A DNA stretch of 32,572 bases from assembly GCA_017615095.1 (NCBI GenBank), contig JAGAAT010000101.1, forward strand, positions 1 to 32,572. The letters are read 5' to 3'. The notes beneath the pieces are model-generated. The model saw only the letters and a program-made list of their open reading frames with translations, was not told where the DNA came from and did no database searches. Source of the stretch: a bacterium. GTDB taxonomy: Bacteria > UBP6 > UBA1177. The position numbers were made by a program, and so were the translations under genes. Shown here piece by piece: positions 13,775 to 23,126 of the stretch; the stretch's first letter is position 1, and each line of letters opens with the position of its first letter.

Positions 13775-14564
13775 AGATCCCCTCAAAGCATTTTTCAGGT
13801 ATTCCGCCTATCAGGATCTCATCGTTTTCTGCGATCCTGTATTCGATTATCCCGCCCGGGAAGCGGAGCCGCCAGGTCTCGTTCCTGCGTGCAAAACCGT
13901 TTAAAAAAAGCGACCTCATTACTGCCGCGCCGCCTGTACCGCAGCCGAGTGTGAATCCGACTCCGCGTTCGCAGACGATTACATCGGCATTTCTTCCGGC
14001 AGGATCTATGTTCGAAACGATCTCTGCATTGGCTTCAAAGCCGAGCGGGTTGTCAAAACGCAGACGCGACGCCATCGCATGAGTGTCGATATCGTTGCTC
14101 CTGATGAAAACGACGACGTGAGGATTGCCCATTGAGATGCCGGTTATGGCGAGTTCTCTCTCTCGGATGACGATCTTCTGCGTTGCAAAGAGGACTCTCG
14201 ACCTTCCGAGCGACGCCTGGACGTAAAGCTGTCCGTCCCGTTTTTCGACATTGACGTCAAGCGTGCCGTTGCCGGTCTCGATCCGAAGCGGATCCAAGGT
14301 CAGACCCCGTTCTGCTGTGAGGTAGGCTGCAAAGCAGCGGAGCCCGTTTCCGCACATTTCAGCAGTGGTGCCGTCGCTGTTGATGATCACCATTTTCGCG
14401 TCGTTCTGCGGGTCGTCCGGTCTGTAGTTGACGAGGATACCGTCTGCGCCTATCCCGAAATGGCGGTCGCAGAGCTTTTTTGCATCGACTTTTTCAAAAT
14501 CTGCGGCTTCAAGAATGACGAAATCGTTGCCTGCCGCCTGATATTTTGAAAAGTGAAGCGCCAT
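13761..14564 (-). CDS. dapF: Diaminopimelate epimerase
   Basis: A 267-residue PLP-independent epimerase that converts LL- to meso-diaminopimelate for lysine and peptidoglycan. Two pseudo-symmetric halves are visible. The first contains KYQAAGNDFVI and NSDGTTAEMCGNGLRCFA with the first catalytic Cys; the second contains GNPHVVVF and CERGVGFTLGCGTGGAAV with the second. The usual GxGET segment here reads GVGFT, a change next to the active site but not of the cysteines or of the ER pair. Length is normal. It begins one base after the gtrA-like stop and overlaps the next gene by 14 nt. Confidence 0.95.
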   Translation of the reverse strand: MALHFSKYQAAGNDFVILEAADFEKVDAKKLCDRHFGIGADGILVNYRPDDPQNDAKMVIINSDGTTAEMCGNGLRCFAAYLTAERGLTLDPLRIETGNGTLDVNVEKRDGQLYVQASLGRSRVLFATQKIVIRERELAITGISMGNPHVVVFIRSNDIDTHAMASRLRFDNPLGFEANAEIVSNIDPAGRNADVIVCERGVGFTLGCGTGGAAVMRSLFLNGFARRNETWRLRFPGGIIEYRIAENDEILIGGIPEKCFEGIYEPK

Positions 14565-14565
14565 T

Positions 14566-15048
14566 TCAGTGCTTTTCCGCCTTGAAAACGATGAATTTGC
14601 TGCCGATATAGTTTGTTATCATTCCCGCCAGGATACCGAAGAGGTTGGCGATCGCCGGAAGCATCGTGCCGTTCGTGAAGATGTGCGGCAGGAGCCAGTA
14701 GACGATCTGTCTCGGAACGAGCGAAATGAGACTTATCACCAGAAATGTGAGGAACGATTTGAACGAAGCGCTTCTTCCGGCTGTCTTCGGGCGGAACGAC
14801 CAGTAGTGGTTGATAAGATAGTTCTGGATGACTGCCGCCGCATAGCCGAAAACCGGAAGGATAAAGAGCATGAACGAGCCCGGCTGCGCGTTCGTGACAT
14901 TCTTCATGATGATGAAGATGGTCTCGTCGGTAATGACTCCGAGCGAGCCGGTTACCGCGAAGCGGATGAACTCGAACGAGAGCAGAAGCGGGATCAGTTT
15001 TTTTATTTTGGCTCCTGTCGAAGCCTCTTTGGGGTCGAAATTGTCCAT
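14566..15048 (-). CDS. GtrA-family membrane protein
   Basis: A 160-residue protein with four predicted membrane helices: FIRFAVTGSLGVITDETIFI, FMLFILPVFGYAAAVIQNYL, SFLTFLVISLISLVP with adjoining residues, and LPAIANLFGILAGMITNYIG. The pattern RFAVTGSLG, then QNYLINHYWSF, then NYIGSKFIVF is characteristic of the GtrA family, small proteins linked to flipping lipid-linked sugars or to cell-surface polysaccharide synthesis. The start at 15048 is set by AGGAGG immediately upstream; an upstream in-frame ATG at 15078 lies inside prmA. Its ATG overlaps the prmA stop by one base (TAATG). The substrate is unknown. Confidence 0.87.
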   Translation of the reverse strand: MDNFDPKEASTGAKIKKLIPLLLSFEFIRFAVTGSLGVITDETIFIIMKNVTNAQPGSFMLFILPVFGYAAAVIQNYLINHYWSFRPKTAGRSASFKSFLTFLVISLISLVPRQIVYWLLPHIFTNGTMLPAIANLFGILAGMITNYIGSKFIVFKAEKH

Positions 15049-15821
15049 TATTTCCTCCTGAAAAGATATGCTGACCATTCATTTTTTACTGCTTTGTCGA
15101 TCAGCTCGAAATCGCCGAGTTCCATCCTGTCTGCGAAGTAGGGCATCTCCGTTGCCAGAACGCCGGAGAGTACGAGCCACTTTGCCGAGAGGCGCTTGAG
15201 ATCGTCCGAAAGGAAGTAGAGAACCGACGAGATGATGTTCGCTACGACGATATCGCGTTTCTGCGTCTGCTTGAAAATCGGCTCGACCGTGAGCTCGATT
15301 TTGTCCGAAACGCCGTTGAGTTCCAGGTTCTCCGCAGCGTTTTCGATCGCATCGGGATCGTTGTCGATAGCCGTGATCCTGAGCTTGGGCGCTATGCGCG
15401 TCGCAGCTATCGAGAGTATCCCCGAGCCTGTACCGACATCGAGCATAGTTGAAATCGAACTGTCGAGCTTCAGCGCCTTTTCGATGAAGTCGAGCGAAAG
15501 CTGCGTCGTCTCGTGGTGCCCTGTCCCGAAGCCGCGGGCGGGGTTGATTATCAGGTTGCCTTCATCCTTTTTCCACGGCGGAACGACGACAAGCGAACCG
15601 ATTTTTACCGGAACGAAGTATTCGCGCCACTTCTCCTCCCAGTCGCCGTCGGAGATGACCGAAACGTCAAAGTCCCTGAGTGCCTGAAGGACGTCGTCGC
15701 GCTTTTCAAAGTACAAAATCACAGCGTTCGGCTGTTCGTAGCTTCCGAGAAAACCGTCGATCGCATAGAATTTATCCATGCTGCAGTCCTTCGGAAGAGC
15801 GATCTGATACCACTGGTTCAT
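15048..15821 (-). CDS. prmA: Ribosomal protein L11 methyltransferase
   Basis: A 257-residue SAM-dependent methyltransferase matching PrmA, which trimethylates ribosomal protein L11. The N-terminal substrate-recognition part runs to about residue 80. DWEEKWREYFVPVKIG and NPARGFGTGHHETT are family marks, followed by the SAM-binding LDVGTGSGILSIAA and AIDNDPDAIENAAENLELN, then VVANIISSVL (catalytic NI motif) and LSGVL. It is slightly shorter than E. coli PrmA (about 293 from memory), mainly at the N terminus. It starts 9 nt after the glnS stop in the same operon. Confidence 0.92.
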   Translation of the reverse strand: MNQWYQIALPKDCSMDKFYAIDGFLGSYEQPNAVILYFEKRDDVLQALRDFDVSVISDGDWEEKWREYFVPVKIGSLVVVPPWKKDEGNLIINPARGFGTGHHETTQLSLDFIEKALKLDSSISTMLDVGTGSGILSIAATRIAPKLRITAIDNDPDAIENAAENLELNGVSDKIELTVEPIFKQTQKRDIVVANIISSVLYFLSDDLKRLSAKWLVLSGVLATEMPYFADRMELGDFELIDKAVKNEWSAYLFRRK

Positions 15822-15830
15822 GCTTCCCCG

Positions 15831-17528
15831 CTAGTTTTTGAGTGTCTTTGAGAAGGTGTCCTTCAGCGTTACGATGCGGTTGACGACGATCTTTTCTGGC
15901 GTCGTGTCGGGATCTATGCAGAAGTAGCCGACTCTCTCGAACTGGAACTGCTGACCGGGTTTAAGGCTCCTGATATTGGTTTCGGCATAGGCATCGACGA
16001 CTTTCAGCGAGTTTTTGTTCATGTTTTCGATGAAGTCGTGACCCTCCTCGACCTCGAACGGATCCTCCATCTCGAAGAGGTTTTCGTAGAGCCGCGCCTC
16101 GATTTTCAGGCAGTTGCGGGCATCGACCCAGTGGATCGTACCCTTAACCTTTCTGCCGTCGCTGGACCAGCCGCCGCGTGTCTCGGGATCGTAGGTGCAG
16201 TGCAGCTCTACGATGTTCCCTGCCGTATCCTTGATGACCTCGGTGCAGGTGATGTAGTAGGCAGCGCGGAGTCTGACCTCCTTGCCCGGAGCGAGTCTGT
16301 GGAACTTTGATGGCGGGTTCTCCATGAAGTCTTCGCGCTCGATGAAGAGCTCTTTCGAGAAGGAGACGAGCCTCTTCGGCGAGTTTTCGTCTTCGGGGTT
16401 GTTGACTGCCTCGAACTGTTCGGTCAGGTCATCAGGATAGTTTGTGATGACGACCTTTATCGGGTCCAGAACGCCCATGAAACGGTCTGCCTTTTTGTTG
16501 AGGTCTTCGCGGACGCAGTGCTCGAGAAGTGCGAGCTCGACCGTGCTGTTCCTCTTCGCGACACCGATCTTTTCTGCGAAATCACGGATGGATTCGGGGG
16601 TGTAGCCGCGCCTTCTGATGCCGGCGATCGTGGGCATTCTCGGATCGTCCCAGCCGGAAACGTATTTTTCTTCAACAAGCTTTTTGAGGAAGCGTTTGCT
16701 CATAACGGTGTTTGTGAGGTTGAGGCGGGCAAATTCGATCTGCTGCGGCTTCTTTTCGATGCCGATCGCCTCCAAAAACCATTCGTAAAGCGGTCTGTGT
16801 GCCTCGAATTCGAGCGTGCAGATGGAGTGGGTGATACCTTCTATCGCGTCGCTCTGACCGTGCGTGAAGTCGTAAGTCGGATAGATGCACCACTTGTTGC
16901 CGGTCCTGTGGTGATTGACCTTTCTGATGCGGTACATTACCGGGTCGCGCAGCAGGACATTGGGGTGCGCCATGTCGATTTTTGCGCGGAGCATGTATTC
17001 GCCCTCGTTGAACTCTCCGTTTTTCATCCTCTCGAAAAGCTCGAGGTTCTCTTCTACGGAGCGGTTCCTCCACGGACTCTCCTTGCCGGCTCCAGTCGCG
17101 GTACCGCGGTCCCGGCGCATCTCGTCGAGAGTCTGCTGGCAGACAAATGCCTTGCCATCTTTGATGAGCTTTACAGCCCATTCGTAGAGCTGATCGAAGT
17201 ATGACGACGCGTAGAGGACCTTGTCGGGCTTGAAGCCGAGCCATGCGATATCCTCCTGGATCGAATCGACATACTCGACATCCTCTTTTTCAGGGTTCGT
17301 GTCGTCGAAGCGCAGGTTGCACTTGCCGCCGTACTGCTTCGCGAGACCGAAATTGAGGCAGATCGACTTTGCGTGACCGATGTGCAGATAGCCGTTGGGC
17401 TCAGGCGGGAAGCGGGTCTGGATAGCCGTGTGCTTGCCGCTTTCAAGGTCTGCGTCGATGATTGCCTTTATGAAGTTTGAAGAACTCTTTTCGTCCGTCT
17501 CTGGGACCTTTTTAATCTCCTCAGCCAT
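15831..17528 (-). CDS. glnS: Glutaminyl-tRNA synthetase
   Basis: A 565-residue class I synthetase charging tRNA-Gln directly. Motifs are [15 protein letters not shown] (HIGH signature), FDDTNPEKE, the GlnRS-type [18 protein letters not shown] and VMSKRFL in the KMSKS position, followed by two C-terminal anticodon-binding beta-barrels (from about residue 350). Length is close to E. coli GlnS. The start is ATG 17528 behind GGAG; the frame stays open far upstream to 18158, but that part overlaps the divergent protease gene and is not GlnRS. It is the first gene of the six-gene operon that ends with nadD. Confidence 0.96.
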   Translation of the reverse strand: MAEEIKKVPETDEKSSSNFIKAIIDADLESGKHTAIQTRFPPEPNGYLHIGHAKSICLNFGLAKQYGGKCNLRFDDTNPEKEDVEYVDSIQEDIAWLGFKPDKVLYASSYFDQLYEWAVKLIKDGKAFVCQQTLDEMRRDRGTATGAGKESPWRNRSVEENLELFERMKNGEFNEGEYMLRAKIDMAHPNVLLRDPVMYRIRKVNHHRTGNKWCIYPTYDFTHGQSDAIEGITHSICTLEFEAHRPLYEWFLEAIGIEKKPQQIEFARLNLTNTVMSKRFLKKLVEEKYVSGWDDPRMPTIAGIRRRGYTPESIRDFAEKIGVAKRNSTVELALLEHCVREDLNKKADRFMGVLDPIKVVITNYPDDLTEQFEAVNNPEDENSPKRLVSFSKELFIEREDFMENPPSKFHRLAPGKEVRLRAAYYITCTEVIKDTAGNIVELHCTYDPETRGGWSSDGRKVKGTIHWVDARNCLKIEARLYENLFEMEDPFEVEEGHDFIENMNKNSLKVVDAYAETNIRSLKPGQQFQFERVGYFCIDPDTTPEKIVVNRIVTLKDTFSKTLKN

Positions 17529-17571
17529 TTTGTGCTCCGGTACAAAAATACTAATGTTACAAAAACCGAAA

Positions 17572-17599
17572 ATTATAATCAGGCGTGGAAAACGGTCAA
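17572..17599 (-). promoter_or_regulatory. Promoter of the glnS operon
   Basis: On the minus strand TTGACC (17599-17594), a 16-nt spacer and a perfect TATAAT (17577-17572), about 44 nt before the glnS ATG. Confidence 0.7.
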
Positions 17600-17631
17600 A
17601 TTGTTTGTGCCGAAAGTTCGTGCCTCTCTGT

Positions 17632-17659
17632 TTGAAATCGGGGCTCCGTTTGGTAAAAT
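17632..17659 (+). promoter_or_regulatory. Promoter of the S41 protease gene
   Basis: TTGAAA (17632-17637), a 16-nt spacer and TAAAAT (17654-17659). The predicted start is about 17666, leaving a short leader with GGAGG at 17676-17680. Confidence 0.6.
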
Positions 17660-17684
17660 AGCGCGCTTTTTCAACGGAGGAGTT

Positions 17685-19043
17685 ATGAATTTGAGATCTT
17701 TTGCCGCGGTTTTCGCGTTTTTTACACTTTTTTTCCTCTCTGCCGGCTGTGAGAACATCGTCCACGAGGAGTGTTCTCAGGCGAACATCAACCGGCACGC
17801 ATACGCCTTCATGCAGGACTGGTATCTCTGGTATGACCACCTTCCTGATATCGATGTTTCGCAGTTCGCGTCGCTTTCCGAAATGATAACGGCTGTGAAG
17901 TATGTCGATAACGAAACTGTCATCGACCGGTTTTCGTACGCTCTGAAGAAGCAGGAGCATGACGATTACTACGCCGGAAAGCGTTACGGGATGGGGTTTT
18001 CGATGGTCCGTGACGAAAATTCCGATATCTACGTCTCCATCGTCTATCCTGAGGGTCCGGCTGGAAAGGCAGGTATGCGCCGCGGTCAGAAGATCCTGTC
18101 GCTGAACGGAGTCACTGTTCAGGAACTTGATGAAAACCAGGACTACAACCATCAGCACAAGGGAGAAGATGGTTTTGTCGAAAAGCCCGACTGGAACAAC
18201 ATATACGATGCCGAAAACAAGGGCGAAGAGGTCTTTTTCAAGGTTCTGGACAGCTCTGAGGGCGAAAAGGAATTTTCAGTTATTCTGGATGATTACACAA
18301 TGAATTCTGTCCTAGCCGTATCGGTTTTGGAGCATCATGGCGCGAAAGTCGGATACCTCCACTTCAAATCATTCATAAAGCTCTCTCCTGATGAGCTCGA
18401 TGCAGCATTCGCGCAGTTTAAGGAGGCGGGGATAGATGAACTCGTCGTCGATATGCGCTACAACGGCGGCGGTCTAGTCAGCGTTGCCGAGCACCTTATC
18501 GATCTTATCGGCGGTGCTACTGTGAACGACGAAAAGATAATAAAGATCCTCTACAACGACAAACATACGGATTCGAACTACTCCTACAAAGGCAAAAAAC
18601 TTCCTGGTTCGCTGGATAAAATCAACAAAATCGTCTTCATAACGACACGCGGCACGGCGAGTGCTTCGGAGATGGTCATCAACGCTCTGACACCCTATTT
18701 CGACGTTGCGCTGGTCGGCGAGATGACGTACGGAAAGCCTGTCGGGATGAACTCGATGTCCTTCTGCGACCAGACGATCGTCCCGATAACATTCAAGAGT
18801 GCGAATTCGCAGGATTACGGTGACTATTTCCTGGGAATGGAGGTCGACTGCGGCTCTGCCGACGATTACAGGCATGATTTCGGCGATCCGGAGGAGGCTT
18901 CAGTGCGCGAGGCGCTCTATCTCCTCGAAAACGGCAGATGCTCGGAAAACGCGGCTCTCAAATCAGCCGGCAGAGCGAAATATCTTGAAGATCGGATCCC
19001 TGTTGAGTTGAAAGGAACCGGAAAAATCGATTATACTTTTTAG
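17685..19043 (+). CDS. S41-family (C-terminal processing type) protease lipoprotein
   Basis: A 452-residue lipoprotein (lipobox LSAGC, Cys22). A helical N-terminal part is followed by a PDZ domain (about 110-160, [20 protein letters not shown]) and an S41 protease core. [18 protein letters not shown] (nucleophile Ser in SASE) and [11 protein letters not shown] (general-base Lys) form the usual Ser-Lys site. The expected role is cleavage of envelope proteins or exported peptides. The start at 17685 is set by GGAGG and the signal peptide; the frame is open upstream to 17532 but that region holds the divergent promoters. Unlike the serpins it has no acidic tether. It converges with the glycosidase gene, 5 nt between stops. 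Confidence 0.93.
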   Translation: MNLRSFAAVFAFFTLFFLSAGCENIVHEECSQANINRHAYAFMQDWYLWYDHLPDIDVSQFASLSEMITAVKYVDNETVIDRFSYALKKQEHDDYYAGKRYGMGFSMVRDENSDIYVSIVYPEGPAGKAGMRRGQKILSLNGVTVQELDENQDYNHQHKGEDGFVEKPDWNNIYDAENKGEEVFFKVLDSSEGEKEFSVILDDYTMNSVLAVSVLEHHGAKVGYLHFKSFIKLSPDELDAAFAQFKEAGIDELVVDMRYNGGGLVSVAEHLIDLIGGATVNDEKIIKILYNDKHTDSNYSYKGKKLPGSLDKINKIVFITTRGTASASEMVINALTPYFDVALVGEMTYGKPVGMNSMSFCDQTIVPITFKSANSQDYGDYFLGMEVDCGSADDYRHDFGDPEEASVREALYLLENGRCSENAALKSAGRAKYLEDRIPVELKGTGKIDYTF

Positions 19044-19048
19044 TGGTT

Positions 19049-21844
19049 TCAGTTGCCTATCTTTGTCTGAAGGAACGTTACGGTTGAAAGATTGACGCGG
19101 TTGTAGACATCATCACCGCCGCCTACATCAGTTCCGTTGTAGCTTTTGAAATGTTCGAAGTAGGACATGTTCAGGTTGTCCTTTATCGTGAGCTTGTATG
19201 TTTTGCCCGCCTCGAGATCAATGCTGACGAATGAGGATTTGCCCCAGCGGTCCCAGTCGCCGGCGCCGAGGTGCGGCATGAAGATCATCCGGTTTTCAAC
19301 TATCTTCGTGCCGTTCTGATCCTCGACATCGATGAGCTTTGAGCAGCCCGTGATGCCGGTGTCGACAGGTCTTCCGCTGCCGTATTCGATCTCCAGAAGG
19401 TATGTGCCGCCTGAGGTCGGGGCGATGTTGCTGAGTGTCAGGGTCTCCGCCGGTCTGCCCCAGTCCGCAAAGTGCTGACGGTTGTGGTCGGAGGCGTTAG
19501 GAGCCTGGTCGAAATCTGTAGCTCCGAATGACAAAGCCGTGCGGCTGAAGCCCTCTCCCCAGTAGCAGATCGGGTCGGAGTGCTGAGCCTCAAGCCCGAA
19601 GGAGTTGACCGGAGCTACGCTGTAGCAGTGTGAAACCGTGGAATGATCGCTGGAATCCGGATCGGTCCACGGCGAGCCGGAAACGCCTGTCGCCGCCAGT
19701 CTGCCGTCACGGTAGATGTTGTATGTCATGTTTTGAGTGGTGCTCTGCGTGAAGCTGACCTTCAGCCTGCCTTCATCGAGGATCACGCCGTAGGGATCAA
19801 GCGGGATCTCGACAGGAAGCGGGGCATAGCAGGAATCCCCGATGTTGCAGTCGCGGAGGTCGATCGCGCCCGTTGATGCATCGTATTCAAGGTCGATTTC
19901 GACGGTGTTGGGCTCTTCGGTCAGGTCGCTTTCGGTAAATTCCTCAGTCCTGGCAACACCGTTGAGTTTGAGCGTACCAATTTGGTAGAAACCGTCTGCG
20001 CGCCCGTCGCGGACCGGCAGATTTATTGTGATTTTCAAAGTTTTGCCTCTGTATTCGAGGTCGGAGAGTTCGAGCTTTTCACTCTCCGCTAGAAAGCCGT
20101 TTCTGATCGAGACGGGGATCTTCGGCGAGAACCAGATGCCGTGAAGGCTCTGCTCTTTGCCGAAGAGCGAATCGAGAACGAGCGAAACGAAGCCGCCTAT
20201 GCTCCAGAGCTGACGGCGCGAGTTGACAACAGGACCGCTGAGTTCCGGGAACATCGTGTCGTGATAGTCCGCCGAAAGCGTCGTGAACTCGAGGTTTTCC
20301 ATGTTCGAGAGGTTGAGAGCCGCGCCGCGGACGAGGCTCATGAATGCGTTTTCGTAAAATTTGTCGTTGCCGGATTTCGCGGCCGATCTCAGGGCGTATG
20401 CGGTCACGAAAGGCCAGACCGCACGGTTGTGGTAGATGCGTGTCGCCGGCTCCTGCGGGAAGACGACTGACGGACCTGCTGCTGTGACAGGATAGCTTTT
20501 CGTGATTTCGAGAGCCTCGTTTTCGCTGACGATTCCGGTCAGGATGGCAAGCGATTCACCGAGCAGATCACGTTTTTCGACGGGTGAAGCGTCCAGGAAT
20601 GTTGTAGCGAACGACGAGAATTTCTTCGCTTCGGCGTTGTAGAATTTCGCCCTGATCCTGCTCCTCAGTTCACCTGCCCAGCCGCTGAATTTAGCTGCTT
20701 CGGAGTTTTTCCCGAGCTCAGTCGCAAGTTCAGCCGCGCTTTCTATCGCGATGAGGTGCGCCACGTTAGTCGAGAGTGATTTCGACATCCCGATGTGCCT
20801 GGTGTCGGCTGCCGTCCATGTCGGATAGGTCTGTTCGCGCCAGTCGAGGAACGATGTCTCGCCGGTGTAGATGCCGTCAGTCTGGTCAAAAATCATCGCA
20901 CGGTCGAACTCGACGGTGTTTTTTATCGCCTCGTAAGCCGTTGCCAGAAATTCGGTGTAATCGGAACCGCTCAGGTTTTTCAGGACCTCTTCGGCTCCGA
21001 TCGCCCAGATGACGCGGTCTGTGCTTATCGGCCACGAGCCGCCGCTTCCGGTATCCTGAACGATTTGCGGAGAGCCGCCTCCGACAGTTGCTTTTTTCGC
21101 CGAAATTTTGAAGTTCAGCGAGTTGCGGGAGCGCAGCGGATCGACCATTGCGAGACCGAGATCGACTGCGTATGCGGTGTCGCGAGTCCAGACGTAGTGC
21201 CAGTTTTCACCCGTCTCGAAGCAGTTGCAGTCAATCGGATTACCGTGGTTGAAAGATCCGTCGTTTATTGATGTCACGCTGTCCTGCTGAGCCTCCTCTA
21301 GTGCCATCGCGAAGAGGGCGTCGAGCATCGTAACGCCGCTGCGGAGCCTCATCCTGCCGGGCATTTCGGAGAATGTGCGGCTCTTCGATGCCGGTGTGTT
21401 GTCGCGAAGCTCGGCAGTCGTCGTGAGTGTGTAGGTCCTGAGTCCGCCGCCTGTCGCAGTGACGGTAGCCGTATCGTTGTTCCATACGATCGTTCCCGTT
21501 GACGGGTCCGACCCTGTGTCGCCGTCCGGTCCGGTGTTGCCGGTGTCTCCGTCGGGTTCGGTGTCACCCGTGTCGCCGTCAGGCTCGGAGTCACCTGAAT
21601 CGGAAGAGTCTCCGTCAGTTTCAGGTTCACCGCTGTCACCGTCCGGTTCCGTGTCGCCGTTGTCTGTCGGCTCGGAGTCACCTGAATCGGAAGAGTCCCC
21701 GTCGCCGAATGCCGTATCGGCGGAATCTTCATCGGTTACTGCGTCTTCGTCTGCGTGATCCGGCGGGGTATTGTTCGAACCGCCGCACGAAACAAGCGCG
21801 AATGCCGCTGCAAAAACAGCTAAAATCACAAACAGTTTTTTCAT
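19049..21844 (-). CDS. Six-hairpin (alpha/alpha)6 glycosidase-like lipoprotein
   Basis: A 931-residue lipoprotein (lipobox LVSC, Cys20). An acidic Asp/Gly/Ser/Pro tether of about 70 residues (45-117) is followed by a large helical catalytic module at about 165-640. ENWHYVWTRDTAYAVDLGLA, SFLDWREQTYPTW and IYHNRAVWPFVTAYAL recall (alpha/alpha)6 glycosidases such as debranching enzymes or GH15/GH63-type hydrolases. I cannot name the GH family or substrate. The C-terminal third holds beta-sandwich domains: a fibronectin-III-like part (NMTYNIYRDGRLAATG) and a carbohydrate-binding-like domain at the end. The start at 21844 is set by ATGGAG; a longer reading to 22003 is rejected because it enters the upstream gene. 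It lies 86 nt after the EGF-domain lipoprotein and is probably cotranscribed with it. Confidence 0.75.
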   Translation of the reverse strand: MKKLFVILAVFAAAFALVSCGGSNNTPPDHADEDAVTDEDSADTAFGDGDSSDSGDSEPTDNGDTEPDGDSGEPETDGDSSDSGDSEPDGDTGDTEPDGDTGNTGPDGDTGSDPSTGTIVWNNDTATVTATGGGLRTYTLTTTAELRDNTPASKSRTFSEMPGRMRLRSGVTMLDALFAMALEEAQQDSVTSINDGSFNHGNPIDCNCFETGENWHYVWTRDTAYAVDLGLAMVDPLRSRNSLNFKISAKKATVGGGSPQIVQDTGSGGSWPISTDRVIWAIGAEEVLKNLSGSDYTEFLATAYEAIKNTVEFDRAMIFDQTDGIYTGETSFLDWREQTYPTWTAADTRHIGMSKSLSTNVAHLIAIESAAELATELGKNSEAAKFSGWAGELRSRIRAKFYNAEAKKFSSFATTFLDASPVEKRDLLGESLAILTGIVSENEALEITKSYPVTAAGPSVVFPQEPATRIYHNRAVWPFVTAYALRSAAKSGNDKFYENAFMSLVRGAALNLSNMENLEFTTLSADYHDTMFPELSGPVVNSRRQLWSIGGFVSLVLDSLFGKEQSLHGIWFSPKIPVSIRNGFLAESEKLELSDLEYRGKTLKITINLPVRDGRADGFYQIGTLKLNGVARTEEFTESDLTEEPNTVEIDLEYDASTGAIDLRDCNIGDSCYAPLPVEIPLDPYGVILDEGRLKVSFTQSTTQNMTYNIYRDGRLAATGVSGSPWTDPDSSDHSTVSHCYSVAPVNSFGLEAQHSDPICYWGEGFSRTALSFGATDFDQAPNASDHNRQHFADWGRPAETLTLSNIAPTSGGTYLLEIEYGSGRPVDTGITGCSKLIDVEDQNGTKIVENRMIFMPHLGAGDWDRWGKSSFVSIDLEAGKTYKLTIKDNLNMSYFEHFKSYNGTDVGGGDDVYNRVNLSTVTFLQTKIGN
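21494..21712 (-). repeat. Acidic tether repeats in the glycosidase lipoprotein
   Basis: Imperfect repeats encoding DSGDSEP, EPDGDTGD and related units between the lipid anchor and the catalytic module. They are coding repeats, not an intergenic array. Confidence 0.75.
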
Positions 21845-21865
21845 CTGTATCTCCATCAATCCTTT

Positions 21866-21894
21866 AAAAAAAACGATAAATTTTAGGGATTTAT
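21866..21894 (-). terminator. Weak possible terminator between the two lipoprotein genes
   Basis: On the minus strand ATAAAT (21894-21889) can pair with ATTTAT (21881-21876), followed by eight T (21873-21866). The stem is AT-only, so at most it would attenuate. Confidence 0.25.
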
Positions 21895-21930
21895 GATCGG
21901 ATGACAAGGATTTTCGGCAGGGTGTGGGGA

Positions 21931-23040
21931 CTAGTTGATCGTTGCCTGTCCCGGAGTGTTGGTTGCAGAGGTGATTATCGCCGGGGTCGTGTCCGCATAC
22001 CACCAGCTTACGCCGTTGTCGAGCGAGAATCTGAAGATGTAGATGAAGCTTCCGGCTGCGTTTGTCGGGAAGTCTGCCATATATTCATGGTTGTTGTCGC
22101 CTGAGTGACCGGAATTGAATACAGCATCTACTTTGTTCCAAGTTCCTGCAATGACAGGATATTCAGCACTGCCGGTCCCTTCTTTGTAAAGCAGCTGAGC
22201 CTTCCACTCAGCGTGTTGGGGAACTTCAGAACCCGTCTGTCCTTCAACGTAAATCTGCCCGTAGACCTTCTTGTCAGCAGCATCGCTCGTGATCGTCGAC
22301 GGCCACTGGATGCCTACCCAGCCGGCAACGCTTGCACCTGTGATTTCGGTGCAGCTCGTGTTGTTGTCGTAATAACCGCTTGTGCAGTTGCATTTCGCAG
22401 CGCCGGATTCGACTGTGCAGACTCCTCCGTTTCCGCATTCAACACCTTCGCATAGGTCGGGTTCAACACAGATGTTGTGGGAGCAGATCTCGCCGGGATT
22501 GCAGTCGCCGTTTGCCATGCAGCCGAGTGAGGGGATCTCACTGTCGCCGTCGGTTTCAGGTTCTGTCGTGTCGCTGTCGGTTGCCGGCTCTACTGTGTCA
22601 CCGTCAGTTCCGGGGAGTTCGGCATCGTCAGGCTCAGTTCCTTCGTTGTCACTGTCAGTTTCCGGTTCTCCGTCGTCGCCTGCGGTGTCGCCGTCGGTCT
22701 CGGGTTCTGTCGTGTCGCCGTCGGTTTCAGGTTCAGTCGTGTCACTGTCAGTCTCGGGTTCTGTTGTGTCGCTGTCGGTTTCAGGTTCGGTGGTGTCACC
22801 GTCGGTTTCAGGTTCTGTCGTGTCGCCGTCAGGCTCAGGTTCGCCGGTGTCGGTCGGTTCGGTGTCGCCGGTATCGGTCGGTTCGGTGCTGCCGGTATCG
22901 GTCGGCTCTGTAGTGTCTTCGTCGGAAACCGTAGTTCCGTCGGAATCATTCTGGTCCTCGTTTGACTTGCTCGATCCGCAGGCACTCAGAAAGATGATGG
23001 CGAGTGCGAGCATCGCAATCAAAAACAGATTTTTTTTCAT
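21931..23040 (-). CDS. Lipoprotein with acidic repeats, a 4-Cys motif and an EGF-like domain
   Basis: A 369-residue lipoprotein (lipobox LSAC, Cys21). Residues 43-167 are a repeat tether built largely on the octad TEPETDGD or TEPETDSD. Next comes a four-Cys module (Cys174, 180, 186, 191), then a textbook EGF-like domain with six cysteines at 197, 202, 208, 217, 219 and 230 (spacing 4, 5, 8, 1, 10). The C-terminal 130 residues (IQWPS ... YGQIYVEGQTGS ... FSLDNGVSWWYAD) look like a beta-sandwich that I cannot assign, possibly carbohydrate- or surface-binding. It probably acts as a surface adhesin or accessory to the glycosidase encoded downstream. The start at 23040 follows ATGGAGAAC at good spacing. 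Confidence 0.78.
   Translation of the reverse strand: MKKNLFLIAMLALAIIFLSACGSSKSNEDQNDSDGTTVSDEDTTEPTDTGSTEPTDTGDTEPTDTGEPEPDGDTTEPETDGDTTEPETDSDTTEPETDSDTTEPETDGDTTEPETDGDTAGDDGEPETDSDNEGTEPDDAELPGTDGDTVEPATDSDTTEPETDGDSEIPSLGCMANGDCNPGEICSHNICVEPDLCEGVECGNGGVCTVESGAAKCNCTSGYYDNNTSCTEITGASVAGWVGIQWPSTITSDAADKKVYGQIYVEGQTGSEVPQHAEWKAQLLYKEGTGSAEYPVIAGTWNKVDAVFNSGHSGDNNHEYMADFPTNAAGSFIYIFRFSLDNGVSWWYADTTPAIITSATNTPGQATIN
22540..22914 (-). repeat. 24-bp coding tandem repeat array
   Basis: Degenerate tandem repeats with a 24-bp period encode octapeptides of the type TEPETD(G/S)D, five of them consecutive, flanked by shorter TEPTDTGD units. The array invites slippage, so copy number may vary between strains. 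Confidence 0.85.
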
Positions 23041-23074
23041 TCAAAGTTCTCCATTGAAAAAACAAATAATTTTG

Positions 23075-23103
23075 ACTCTACCCCATGTTTATGATAATTG
23101 CAA
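23075..23103 (-). promoter_or_regulatory. Promoter of the EGF-lipoprotein/glycosidase unit
   Basis: On the minus strand TTGCAA (23103-23098), a 17-nt spacer and TAGAGT (23080-23075). A plus-strand TTGACT (23072-23077) with GATAAT (23093-23098) at 15 nt overlaps it and could serve the lipid kinase gene. Confidence 0.4.
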
Positions 23104-23126
23104 GAGTTCTGATTTGCGGAGAAAGG

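Noticed and set aside
17529-18158. Long N-terminal extension of glnS.
   Set aside because: It overlaps the divergent S41 protease gene and both promoters; GlnRS homology and the ribosome site begin at 17528.
22540-22914. Regular 24-bp repeats resembling a CRISPR array.
   Set aside because: There are no unique spacers; the repeats are contiguous and in frame with a lipoprotein tether.
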